8,603 nt of DNA from an uncultured Myxococcales bacterium (GCA_903952805.1 CAJBHN010000238.1:1-8603); one strand, 5' to 3'. Shown: positions 1-6,907, counted from the stretch's first letter. The notes: a model not told the origin generated them from the sequence alone. Numbers and translations are program-made.

Positions 1-78
1 CATGCCTCCAAAATCCACGTCCATACCGCCGACAACTACGGCGACCCAGATGACGCAGCGCGCCCCGCAAACAAATAG
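1..78 (+). CDS. 3' end of a possible plus-strand gene, cut by the window edge
   Basis: Reading frame 1 is open from the first base to a TAG stop at 76-78 and encodes 25 residues ending in DNYGDPDDAARPANK. The residue mix is hydrophilic and acidic and looks like a natural protein tail. The stop lies 12 bp before the end of the convergent minus-strand 368-aa gene, a normal spacing for a tail-to-tail pair. Nothing upstream is available, so the product cannot be named. An ORF of 25 codons in GC-rich DNA can occur by chance, so this call is tentative. Confidence 0.35.
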   Translation, partial: HASKIHVHTADNYGDPDDAARPANK

Positions 79-90
79 CGCGGCAGCCCC

Positions 91-1197
91 TCAGACTTCG
101 TGCGCACGCTCAGCACGCTGGCGCACCGACGAACGCAACTGCACCGTCAGCAAACGGCCGTCCGGATTCGACAGTCGGACGATGTTTTCGTCGTTGTCAT
201 CGATGAACGAAATCTTGGTTTCGGCAACGAGCAAACTGCCGTTGTGCGGATTCTTGCCGATCATCACGGTCTTTTGATTCCAACGGGGTGCCGACACCGG
301 CTCAGCGCAGTCGATGGTCAGCTCGCCCTCGGCAGAAATACCAATCAACCGCGCGGCGGTGCACAGGGTTTCGCCTCTGAGATTGTCAGCGCTCAAAATC
401 AGCATGAGGTTGTCGCCGAGGCTGAACTGATACGCGCTGCTGGGCAGCGTCGTGAGCAGAGAGCCTGACGTGTTCCGCGCCTGACTCGGCGCAAGCGACG
501 GCACACTCGACGGCACACTCGACGGCGCACTCGACGGCACACTCGACGGCACACTCGACGGCACACTCGACGGCGCACTCGACGGCACACTCGACGGCGC
601 ACTCGACGACGCACTCGACGGCGCCCTCGACGACGCAGCCACTCCAGATGGCTGGTTCACAGGCAGCGAGCCGGAGAGTGCAGGCTGCTCCTGGCCCTGC
701 TTCACGACGGACAAGCGACTGCTCTCGGAGCGCAGCGGCTCGAGCTCCGGGTATTCGGCGGCGGCGCGGGCTTCAATCGGGGCGCGAGCCTCGGCTTCAC
801 TCCGCAAGCGAGCAGCCAGCTCGGCGTCGACATGGTGACGAACCTGCTCAATCTCGGCGCGCAGATGAGCGAGCTCAGCCTCGGCCGCTGCGGCCCTCGC
901 CTCGGCGGCCTCTTGGGCGAAACGGCGAGAGCGACGACTCTCTTGCTGAGCGGCCTCGGCGCGCAGACGAACGAGGTCAGTCTCGGGATCGGCGCTCTTG
1001 ACGTCAGCGCCTTGCTCGACGTGGCGGCGAAAGCGGCGACTCTCTTGATGGCTGGACTCATCCTCGGCGCGTACCCGCACCAACTCAGCCTCGGCCTGGC
1101 TTCTTGTCTGAACACCCTCGGCCTCAACGCGAGCAGCGCAGGCCAGCGCATCCATCGCTATCCGCTGCAGGAAGACCTTGAGTTGCTCGGTGTCCAT
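91..1197 (-). CDS. Coiled-coil protein with Ser/Pro repeat linker and C-terminal beta-rich domain, function unknown
   Basis: This 368-aa protein has three visible parts. Residues 1-35 are a short helical start. Residues 36-150 are rich in Ala, Glu and Arg and contain about three imperfect copies of a roughly 35-residue unit (core ELVRLRAE followed by QESRRxRR), starting near residues 36, 71 and 105; this should form a charged coiled coil. Residues 188-236 are a low-complexity linker of SSVP/SSAP units. Residues 245-368 are non-repetitive and of mixed hydrophobic and polar character (YQFSLGDNLMLILS, then WNQKTVMIGKNPHNGSLLVA), suggesting a compact beta-rich domain that may be the functional part. 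No signal peptide or membrane segment is seen. The ATG at 1197 begins MDTEQLKVFLQRI; the best upstream ribosome site is only a weak GGAG about 14 bp away, so the start is likely but not firm. I do not recognise the family. A structural or scaffold role is inference from shape only. Confidence 0.7.
   Translation of the reverse strand: MDTEQLKVFLQRIAMDALACAARVEAEGVQTRSQAEAELVRVRAEDESSHQESRRFRRHVEQGADVKSADPETDLVRLRAEAAQQESRRSRRFAQEAAEARAAAAEAELAHLRAEIEQVRHHVDAELAARLRSEAEARAPIEARAAAEYPELEPLRSESSRLSVVKQGQEQPALSGSLPVNQPSGVAASSRAPSSASSSAPSSVPSSAPSSVPSSVPSSVPSSAPSSVPSSVPSLAPSQARNTSGSLLTTLPSSAYQFSLGDNLMLILSADNLRGETLCTAARLIGISAEGELTIDCAEPVSAPRWNQKTVMIGKNPHNGSLLVAETKISFIDDNDENIVRLSNPDGRLLTVQLRSSVRQRAERAHEV
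497..628. repeat. 12-bp tandem repeat, 11 copies, inside the coiled-coil gene
   Basis: The unit is GACGGCACACTC with variants GACGGCGCACTC and GACGACGCACTC. It runs in register for 11 copies from 497 to 628, with a decayed twelfth after it. On the minus strand each unit encodes Ser-Val-Pro-Ser or Ser-Ala-Pro-Ser. The unit length is a multiple of three, so copy-number change lengthens or shortens the linker without breaking the frame. Confidence 0.95.
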
Positions 1198-1561
1198 GCG
1201 CTTTGGGTGCTCCGGGCGGCAGCGAGCAGCCGTCGCCGTCGCTTTCGTCCTCGATGATACCCGTCGGCACTGCGCAGGGATGTCCAGAATCCAACCAACC
1301 CATGGCCACCCACCGTGCGCAACTTCATCATCGCAAGCGCAACGGCAACGCTGGGTTGCCCAGGCGCACGCTCGCTGCTGGAGAGCGACAACGCTCGGCG
1401 TGGGACGACGGCTGCTGCGGTGGCCGCGCGACGAGTACCGTGTGGCATGAGGCCACTGGCGACGTCACTTTCGTCAACGACACCGTTTTCGGTTCGTTGA
1501 CGCTGCGCACGGGGTCCCGCGCCACACCGACTTGTTCACCGTGCACTTCGGCGGCCGCGTG
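1198..1561. other. Gene-poor stretch, no supported feature
   Basis: This stretch of about 360 bp lies upstream of the coiled-coil gene and beyond the 13-bp array. Short open frames exist on both strands, but they are Arg/Ala/Ser-rich, have no ribosome site and look like chance frames of GC-rich DNA. It should contain the promoter of the coiled-coil gene, yet I see no convincing -35/-10 pair. It may also hold decayed sequence from the broken gene next to it. Confidence 0.5.
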
Positions 1562-1626
1562 ATGCGGACAAGGTATGCGGACAAGGTATGCGGACAAGGT
1601 ATGCGGACAAGGTATGCCGACAAGAT
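1562..1626. repeat. 13-bp tandem array, four perfect copies plus one imperfect
   Basis: The unit ATGCGGACAAGGT is repeated exactly at 1562-1574, 1575-1587, 1588-1600 and 1601-1613, followed by ATGCCGACAAGAT at 1614-1626 (two mismatches). Since 13 is not a multiple of three, a long enough array reads as the same 13-residue peptide in all three frames of a strand: IPCPHTLSAYLVR on minus. The imperfect last unit lies in the coding frame of the neighbouring broken gene, so the array may have grown from that gene's 3' part. There are no spacers, so it is not CRISPR. Confidence 0.95.
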
Positions 1627-1999
1627 CGACGACGGCGTGTGGTTGAAGATCTCCATCGAGAGTCTGGAGGAGTGCGGTCACGATTGTCAGGACCTGGTGC
1701 AGGACCGCGACTCTCGCGTTGTCGGCCGACGTCTTCATTTTGGCCTCCGGCTCGGCTGTGATTGCCGCATGCTCGGCACGCATCCAGCGCGACGGCCTCC
1801 ACTGAAGATCGGCCAGCATCGTCGCCGCGTGCAGCTCGGCATGGCCGACGGGCACCACGGCGGCGAGCACGCCCTCAAGATGGGCGACGCAGGCGGCCTC
1901 GTCCTCGCCGGGCAGGAGCAGCCCGTTCGCTCGCAGCCCATGGGTCGCCGCGTTCGTGCTTGAGCGGGCGCGGCCGAGCTCGGTGCGAGGGCCAGTTGA
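1616..1999 (-). pseudogene. Broken gene of a hypothetical family with an STGPRTxxGRARSS N-terminus
   Basis: The minus frame is open from 1999 and reads STGPRTELGRARSSTNAATH, then GLRANGLLLPGEDEAACVAH, then a helical stretch with LADLQWRPSRWMRAEHAAI. The N-terminal pattern (T/S-GPRT-x-x-G-K/R-A-R-S-S-x-N-A-x-x-HG) followed by an LLPGED segment and a helical region rich in W, R and E is typical of a widespread hypothetical family of proteobacteria and myxobacteria, often multicopy and sometimes labelled transposase-associated; this comes from memory. The copy looks dead. A TGA at 2000-2002 sits immediately before the conserved N-terminus, there is no ATG or GTG before the conserved block, and after DLQPHAVVDLVG at about 1616 the frame runs into the 13-bp array and then unrelated sequence. 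A shorter expressed form starting at ATG 1870 cannot be excluded. Confidence 0.5.
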
Positions 2000-2010
2000 T
2001 CAACGTGGGG

Positions 2011-2544
<534 letters not shown>

Positions 2545-2770
2545 GCGTCATGGTAGCAGGCGCCCGGGCTGTTGGGCCGACGATCGCGGCGACCCCGTCG
2601 AGCGTTTCATCCAGGCTCTGCGCATCCGTTCAGCGCCCATCATCGGGCCTGGATGGATCTCTCGCACCAATGCCTACATGGTACCGATAGGGTCATATCA
2701 GTCGAGGGCTGGCGCGGTTGAGCACCGGTGCACCATCATGGCGCCTCCCGATGCGCTGAAAGGGGACCAG
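2545..2770. promoter_or_regulatory. Divergent intergenic region, presumed promoters for the 177-aa and 405-aa genes
   Basis: About 225 bp separate the two divergently read genes, so both promoters should lie here. The part around 2665-2705 is visibly richer in A/T than its surroundings (for example GGTACCGATAGGGTCATATC), as expected of a promoter. I cannot fix a -35/-10 pair with confidence. A good ribosome site, AAAGGGGA, ends about 5 bases before the ATG at 2771 and decides that start over the earlier in-frame ATG at 2738. Confidence 0.35.
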
Positions 2771-3988
2771 ATGACCGTCGTCGGCCGCGGCACCACCCAT
2801 GTCATCACCCCCCGCACGGCGCCCGGGCCTGCCCATCAGGTCGCCACAGCCGTCACCGCGCCCCGCCAGCGCGACGGCGACACCTTCGAGGTCCCGCAGC
2901 GGCGGGCGTCCCAGACCGGCCCGGCGGGCAGCCTGCGCACGGCCATCGCCGTCGACGACCGGGCCCAGGGTGCCTTCTTCCACAAGGTCGTGGCCCCCGC
3001 CCGCGCCGACGCCCACGGCATTCGCGTCGAGGGCCAGCTCCCAGACGTCATCCTTGATCCCCGCCGCTTCGCGGTGGGCGGCGTCATGGCCGGCGACCCC
3101 GTGGCCGCCACCCGGCGCGTCCTTGAGAGTGGCAGCCTCGACACGGCGATGGCTCGGCTCAACGACTGGCGCACGGGGCCGCTCGACAAGGCCAGCGTGT
3201 ATCTGGGCGGACGCGCCGGCGGACAAGAAGCCGACGTCGGCCTCTCGATGGACCGCGTCTACGACTCCGCCGGCCGCGCGGTCTTCACCGAGCTGGCCTC
3301 GGGCGCCGGCGGTCGCGATCCCGCCCACCAATTCGTCTTCGACAGCCGCGCCCGGGCTTTGCAAAACGGCCGCGGCGACGTGGTGGCCGCCGGCGACGAC
3401 GCCGTGAAGCAATTCATGATCCGTCACGCCCTGCAGCCGAGCTACGCGTTTCGCCCCTTCTGGCGGGTGTCCCCGTCGGAACCAGGCACCACCAACTGGA
3501 ACAATCCCCCCGTCACCGCCGCCTCGGCCGCCGCCTGGGCCAGCGGGGCCAATCACGCGGGCTCGCCGCCCACCAACACGTATTTCTACCCCCGTGAGCA
3601 CTTCGCGATGAACCTGCGCGAGACCGGCACCGGCGCCTTGCGCCTCGACATCCGCGGCAACGACGTCGACCACGCTGTCCCCGCCTTCGGCGTCGGCATC
3701 CGGGCCTCGGCGTTTGGCAAGGGGGCAGCGACGGAGTGGAAGCGCATCAGCTCCATCGACCAAAAGGGCAACGAAGGCCGGCCCGTGACGCCGACGTCGT
3801 CGATGGCCATCGGCATGGTCTGGGAAAAATCCGAGCTGTTGGTGGGAGCCGCGAGGACGCCGACGCCCTTGTCGTCGTTGTCGCCGACCCAGGTGCGGGG
3901 CCGGGACCTCGCCGACAGCGCCATCTACGACCGCACCTTCAACATCGACGTCGTCAACGGTCGGGAAATCGTGACCATTCGACCGTGA
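2771..3988 (+). CDS. Conserved-looking 405-aa protein of unknown function; its 3' end is duplicated downstream
   Basis: The start at 2771 is chosen because AAAGGGGA lies just upstream. Residues 1-60 are Pro/Thr/Arg-rich and probably flexible. From about 115 a compact region follows: LESGSLDTAMARLNDWRTGP, DKASVYLGGRAGGQEADVGL, DRVYDSAGRAVFTEL, GRDPAHQFVFD, then YAFRPFWRVSP (225-235) and WNNPPVT. The C-terminus has REHFAMNLRETGTGALRLDI (275-294) and ends GREIVTIRP. Many Trp, Tyr, Gly and Asn residues with short alternating strands suggest a beta-sandwich of the carbohydrate-binding or secreted-protein kind, but no signal peptide or lipobox is visible, so the location is open. I know no catalytic motif here. 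Residues 359-375 (GAARTPTPLSSLSPTQV) are a linker-like segment missing from the duplicated copy at 6908-7074. The gene converges on the 132-aa gene. Confidence 0.75.
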   Translation: MTVVGRGTTHVITPRTAPGPAHQVATAVTAPRQRDGDTFEVPQRRASQTGPAGSLRTAIAVDDRAQGAFFHKVVAPARADAHGIRVEGQLPDVILDPRRFAVGGVMAGDPVAATRRVLESGSLDTAMARLNDWRTGPLDKASVYLGGRAGGQEADVGLSMDRVYDSAGRAVFTELASGAGGRDPAHQFVFDSRARALQNGRGDVVAAGDDAVKQFMIRHALQPSYAFRPFWRVSPSEPGTTNWNNPPVTAASAAAWASGANHAGSPPTNTYFYPREHFAMNLRETGTGALRLDIRGNDVDHAVPAFGVGIRASAFGKGAATEWKRISSIDQKGNEGRPVTPTSSMAIGMVWEKSELLVGAARTPTPLSSLSPTQVRGRDLADSAIYDRTFNIDVVNGREIVTIRP

Positions 3989-4029
3989 AGGTGGCGCACC
4001 TGGCCGACACCGCGCTGCTCGTCATCGCG
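3771..4029 (+). repeat. Segmental direct repeat, copy A (3' end of the 405-aa gene and beyond)
   Basis: Bases 3771-3844 and 3896-3988 align without gaps to 6908-6981 and 6982-7074. I count 3 mismatches in 74 and 4 in 93, so 160 of 167 aligned bases are identical. Bases 3845-3895 (51 bp, flanked by GGTG) are absent from copy B. Similarity continues past the stop codon to about 4029, with a one-base gap and more mismatches, and weak matches follow to about 4090. Confidence 0.9.
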
Positions 4030-4110
4030 GGCGGCGCAGACCTCGTGGCCCGGCGCTCATGAAACGCGCTGACGAAGCTCGGCGACGGTGACCGTGCGCG
4101 CATACACGCA

Positions 4111-4160
4111 CGGCTCCGCCCGTTGGCGGGGAGCCGCGAGGCCGCGCCTTGAGAAGGCGC
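4111..4160. terminator. Two hairpins between convergent genes, possible shared terminator
   Basis: CGGCTCCGCC (4111-4120) pairs with GGCGGGGAGCCG (4125-4136) across a four-base loop with a two-base bulge. Just after it, GCGCCTT (4144-4150) pairs perfectly with AAGGCGC (4154-4160) across the loop GAG. They lie between the ends of the 405-aa gene (3988) and the convergent 132-aa gene (4180). Neither has a T run, so intrinsic termination is not certain; they could also protect mRNA 3' ends. Confidence 0.4.
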
Positions 4161-4179
4161 CCCGTTGTCCTGTCCGCGA

Positions 4180-4578
4180 TCAGCGCCCCCGGCGAAGCTC
4201 GGCGAGGGCGCGCATATAGGCGATGGCGTCTTCGCGGTCGCTGCGCACCAGGGGACGACCAACGCTTTTGACGACGACAGGATCGCTGAGGTTCTCCAGG
4301 TGCACGATATCCTCGCGAGAGAGGCCGGCGCTGAGAAGGTCACGGAAGACGTCGTCGATGAGGGCGCCGCTGTCGCTGCAGACGTCGTTGGCAAACTCTG
4401 TCCATTCGCCGGTCTGTTGTGCGATGGCCGACTCGTGGATCTCCCGCGCCGTCTTGTTTGTCAGGACCTGGGCGACGTGTCCGCAGTTGCATTGGCCCAT
4501 GTGGCCCCATTGGTAGGGCGCTCCGCTGGACAGGCGCTCCGCCACGATCTCCAACGCATCGCTCAAGCTCTTCGACAT
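4180..4578 (-). CDS. Conserved hypothetical protein with GHMGQCNCGH motif
   Basis: This 132-aa protein begins MSKSLSDALEIVAERLSSGA, has the block YQWGHMGQCNCGHVAQVLT at residues 22-40 and continues with short helices (EIHESAIAQQTGEWTEFAND, GALIDDVFRDLLSAGLSRED, HLENLSDPVVV). The Cys30-x-Cys32-x-His34 cluster plus Cys67 could bind a metal, but I know of no demonstrated function. The pattern resembles small conserved hypothetical proteins from Bacteroidetes and Myxococcota that share a G-x-MG-x-CNCGH block; this is from memory. The start is well supported: a GGAGG ribosome site lies five bases upstream of the ATG at 4578. No signal peptide or membrane helix is seen, so it is probably cytoplasmic. 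It has no clear operon partner and converges on the 405-aa gene. Confidence 0.85.
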   Translation of the reverse strand: MSKSLSDALEIVAERLSSGAPYQWGHMGQCNCGHVAQVLTNKTAREIHESAIAQQTGEWTEFANDVCSDSGALIDDVFRDLLSAGLSREDIVHLENLSDPVVVKSVGRPLVRSDREDAIAYMRALAELRRGR

Positions 4579-4674
4579 GCAGACCTCCGGAACCAGACTC
4601 TACTGAATCGCGCGACGCGCGCACCTTGGACAAAGATCGCTCGCCGTCGGTCCCGGTGGGTGTGCAGCCCCTGC

Positions 4675-4800
4675 TCAGCGCCATTCACCGTCGAGGGCGG
4701 CTGGCACATCGACACCGAAGGCGTTGATGACGAGGTCACGGTCGGCGTTCATGCCCCCGGTGACCAAGCCCGCTGCGCCAGGCAGGCCGGCAATGAGCGG
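4675..4800 (-). pseudogene. Short coding remnant, or end of a frameshifted gene
   Basis: In this minus frame codons end almost entirely in G or C, and the product LIAGLPGAAGLVTGGMNADR then DLVINAFGVDVPAALDGEWR, followed by a stop at 4675-4677, reads like genuine protein. The frame upstream becomes Arg/His/Pro-rich across the 5-bp repeat (4816-4840) and stops looking like protein. A second frame across the repeat (GAPDPSSPHHRDATPR, then GEDLRSLPACLA) looks better upstream, suggesting that a frameshift separates two halves of an older gene. No ribosome site is seen. A real small protein starting at ATG 4750 (MNADRDLV, 25 aa) is the alternative. I do not recognise the family. Confidence 0.3.
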
Positions 4801-4815
4801 AGGTCTTCGCCGAGC

Positions 4816-4840
4816 GGCGTGGCGTGGCGTGGCGTGGCGT
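4816..4840. repeat. 5-bp tandem repeat, five perfect copies of GGCGT
   Basis: GGCGT is repeated exactly five times. The unit is not a multiple of three, so gain or loss of a copy would shift the frame of any protein read across it. It lies just upstream, on the minus strand, of the coding remnant at 4675-4800. Confidence 0.95.
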
Positions 4841-4890
4841 CGCGGTGATGAGGCGAGCTCGGGTCGGGTGCACCGAAGCGCACAACGAAG

Positions 4891-4919
4891 AAAGCCCCGA
4901 GTTTCCTCGGAGCCTTTTT
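4891..4919. terminator. Rho-independent terminator, bidirectional in form
   Basis: AAAGCCCCGAG, a short loop, and CTCGGAGCCTTTTT form a hairpin of about eight pairs with one mismatch (GCCCCGAG against CTCGGAGC). A run of five Ts follows on the plus strand. On the minus strand the stem is followed by CTTTCTTC, so it could also stop minus-strand transcripts. It is the clearest intrinsic terminator in the window, but no convincing gene ends beside it on either strand. Confidence 0.75.
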
Positions 4920-5398
4920 CCCGTTGACCGCTTTTCTTTCGATCGGCGTTCGGACGTCCGTGTCGTTCCACGGTGTCCCGACCCTCCGCTGTCGCCGTCT
5001 TCGGTTCCTCTTTCAAGGTCCGTGAGAAGCGCACTTCTTGTTCCCTTTTGACGGGGCGTCAGAAGCGTTGTGGGGCTTGGTCGGAGCCCTGTGTCCCGGT
5101 CAGCGATTCGGCTGGCTTTTGACGCTGTTCGAGTGAGCTTGCGCTTCCCGCTTCCATCGTCTCCGTCCAGGCCCAGCAGCTCTCCGTGAGGTTTGCTATC
5201 GGGCGACGAGCTGATGGTCTCATCGATCCGTGTGACCGTCAACACATTTTTTCGGTGGGCCCGTGCAGCGGTCCGCCGGACCTTTCGGCACCACACCCTT
5301 CTGGTCTGTGAAGACCTCGCGCGCCGACGTGCTCGACGCTGGGCCGAGACGACACCGTCCCTGTCCGGCGGAGTCGATCACACGCGGCCGCCGTCAAG
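4920..5398. other. Gene-poor stretch with lower GC, no supported gene
   Basis: About 480 bp between the terminator and the pseudokinase/FGE-like gene. Local base composition is less G/C-rich than the coding regions (for example CCGCTTTTCTTTCGATC and CAACACATTTTTTCGG). Open frames here are Ser/Arg/Lys-rich with poor third-position G/C. A small hairpin AGAAG-CGCA-CTTCT sits near 5028. I find no tRNA-like cloverleaf. Given the terminator at its left edge, a non-coding RNA read leftward, or the long leader of the downstream plus-strand gene, is possible. Confidence 0.45.
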
Positions 5399-6793
5399 AT
5401 GCTGAGCACCGTAGACTTCGGCGCCATGCCAATGACCCAGCCGTCTCGCGCCCCCTCGGCTCCATCCTCTTGCGACCTTGATCGCGATGGCCTCCGCGTC
5501 GTCGAACGACTGCGACCGACGCCCTCTCTTGGCCACAGCCCGACGCGGACGTTTCACGTGGGCGTTGACCGCGTCGTGATCCCTCCAGAACCCGGGCACG
5601 TCGCGAACAGCACTGGCCTGATGTTTCGTCGCGCGCATCCTTGTGCAGCGCACGACCTCTTCATCGTGGACCTCGGCCGCGCGGGCCTGTCGGAGCTTGG
5701 GTTTGGGCTCCGGGGTCTCTTCCAAGAAGAGGACGGCCACCTGGACGTGGTCGTCGACGATTGCCCCGGCGTGCGCTTGCGCGTGCTTGCCGACGTCACC
5801 GTGATGACGGGCGCACACTTCCCGCGCCCTCTCTTTCACTACGTGGCGCAGAGGACTCAGGCGCTCGCGGCGGTCTTCGCTCGGTTTGGCGTGCCCGTGG
5901 GCGACACCTTCATCGGCTTCGACGGCACGGTTCACCTGTTTCCGGCGCTGCCGCGCACCGAGCACCACGAACAGGTCACCGCCGATGTGGTCGGTGCCTG
6001 GGACACGCTCGTTGTCAGCGTTGAGGACGTCGCGGCGCAGAGGATGCGAGGATCGTCGCCAGGGTGGGCGATGACCGGACTCGGTGCACAAGCGTTGCCG
6101 GCCACCAGTCCGTTTCAGGCCGACGTGCCGCTGGATGACGATCACACCTCGTACCGTGAACCCCAGCTCCGGCGATGGCTTGGGCACCTGGCCCGTTCGC
6201 TGTGCCCGTCGGCGTTTGCCGTGCATCAGCAGTGGGCCGACGAGCTCGGCATCGACATCGAGGAAGAGGGTCGTCGACGTGAATGGTCCATCCTGCAGGC
6301 GCCCGAACCCATCACCAGCCAAAGTGGACTGACGCTCCACCGGTCCCTCACGCACACCTTTGCCCTCGAAGAAGCCTCGGTGACCTTGGCGCAATTGGGC
6401 CGTGTGCTGCCCGAGCTCCGCGAGGGCGTCGACGTCGTCCCCGGACCACCTGGTGCTCCGGCCTGCGGCGTGAGCTTGGAGACCGCCACGCGGTACGCGG
6501 CTCGCATTGGCCGGCGACTTCCCACCTGCGATGAGTGGACCTCGGCAGCGGTCGCGGTCCCCGACGATCATCCGTGGCAACTGACGTCGACGCCGGGTGC
6601 GCAGGGCGGTGTGATCGTGTGTGGTGGTCGGTGGCGGAATCGCCCTGATGCCCCAGCGAACGCCGCGAATCAGAGTTGGGAAGACGCTCCCGCGAACGAC
6701 GTCGGCTTCCGCTGCGCCGTCGACGTCACGAACATTCGCGGCGACGTCCACGACGCCGACTTCTACGCCGGAACGGTGGCGCTCCCTCGGTAG
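5399..6793 (+). CDS. Kinase-like (probably inactive) protein fused to a degenerate formylglycine-generating-enzyme-like domain
   Basis: This 464-aa protein has two recognisable parts. Residues about 320-440 fit the FGE/SUMF1 (FGE-sulfatase) fold: FALEEASVTLAQL, VSLETATRYAARIGRRLPTC then DEWTSAA (matching the usual VSW-x-DA-x-AYA-x-W-x-G-x-RLPTEAEWE pattern), VIVCGGRWRNR in place of RGGSW, and ANDVGFRCAVD in place of IGFRCA. The paired catalytic cysteines of true FGE are not apparent, so a binding or structural role is likelier. Residues about 30-220 resemble a decayed Ser/Thr kinase of the myxobacterial type: FQEEDGHLDVVVDDCPGVRL like the hinge region, YVAQRTQALAAVFARFGV, then FIGFDGTVHLFPAL where active kinases have HRD...N, xGFDGxVKL and DFG. 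The P-loop, VAIK Lys, HRD Asp and DFG are all missing, making it a probable pseudokinase. This reading is inference from spacing. The ATG at 5399 has no strong ribosome site; ATGs at 5426 and 5432 are alternatives. Expected to be cytoplasmic. Confidence 0.75.
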   Translation: MLSTVDFGAMPMTQPSRAPSAPSSCDLDRDGLRVVERLRPTPSLGHSPTRTFHVGVDRVVIPPEPGHVANSTGLMFRRAHPCAAHDLFIVDLGRAGLSELGFGLRGLFQEEDGHLDVVVDDCPGVRLRVLADVTVMTGAHFPRPLFHYVAQRTQALAAVFARFGVPVGDTFIGFDGTVHLFPALPRTEHHEQVTADVVGAWDTLVVSVEDVAAQRMRGSSPGWAMTGLGAQALPATSPFQADVPLDDDHTSYREPQLRRWLGHLARSLCPSAFAVHQQWADELGIDIEEEGRRREWSILQAPEPITSQSGLTLHRSLTHTFALEEASVTLAQLGRVLPELREGVDVVPGPPGAPACGVSLETATRYAARIGRRLPTCDEWTSAAVAVPDDHPWQLTSTPGAQGGVIVCGGRWRNRPDAPANAANQSWEDAPANDVGFRCAVDVTNIRGDVHDADFYAGTVALPR

Positions 6794-6817
6794 GACTCTC
6801 GACGTCGCTCGCCCGAG

Positions 6818-6836
6818 GGCCTCTGTCTCTGAGGCC
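6818..6836 (+). terminator. Hairpin after the pseudokinase/FGE-like gene, possible terminator
   Basis: GGCCTC (6818-6823) pairs perfectly with GAGGCC (6831-6836) across a seven-base loop, 25 bases after the TAG stop at 6793. There is no T run, so it is only a weak candidate for termination or 3'-end protection. Confidence 0.3.
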
Positions 6837-6907
6837 GGTCTCGATCGGGCGTCATCGACGACGCCAGGTCTGCGACAACGGCCTCAGCAACAGCGACGTC
6901 ATTGGCG

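Noticed and set aside
399..614. An Arg/Val/Cys repeat protein on the minus strand
   Set aside because: It is the 12-bp repeat read in the wrong frame within the coiled-coil gene.
1562..1626. CRISPR array
   Set aside because: The repeats are 13 bp and directly adjacent, with no spacers and no cas genes in the window.
2693..3763. A 356-aa open frame on the minus strand
   Set aside because: It is antisense to the 405-aa gene, very rich in Gly/Val/Ala, with no motif; it is a by-product of G/C-ending codons on the other strand.
4736..5296. A 186-aa minus-strand protein across 4736-5296
   Set aside because: It crosses the terminator and the 5-bp repeat, is rich in Ser, Thr, Arg and Lys and has poor third-position G/C; only its neighbouring frame at 4675-4800 looks coding.
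5193..5405. A 70-aa plus-strand protein
   Set aside because: It has Arg-rich content, no ribosome site and no motif, and overlaps the start of the 464-aa gene out of frame.
5378..6751. A 457-aa open frame on the minus strand
   Set aside because: It is the antisense shadow of the 464-aa pseudokinase/FGE-like gene; only the plus frame has family motifs. The minus product is Arg/His-rich without domains.
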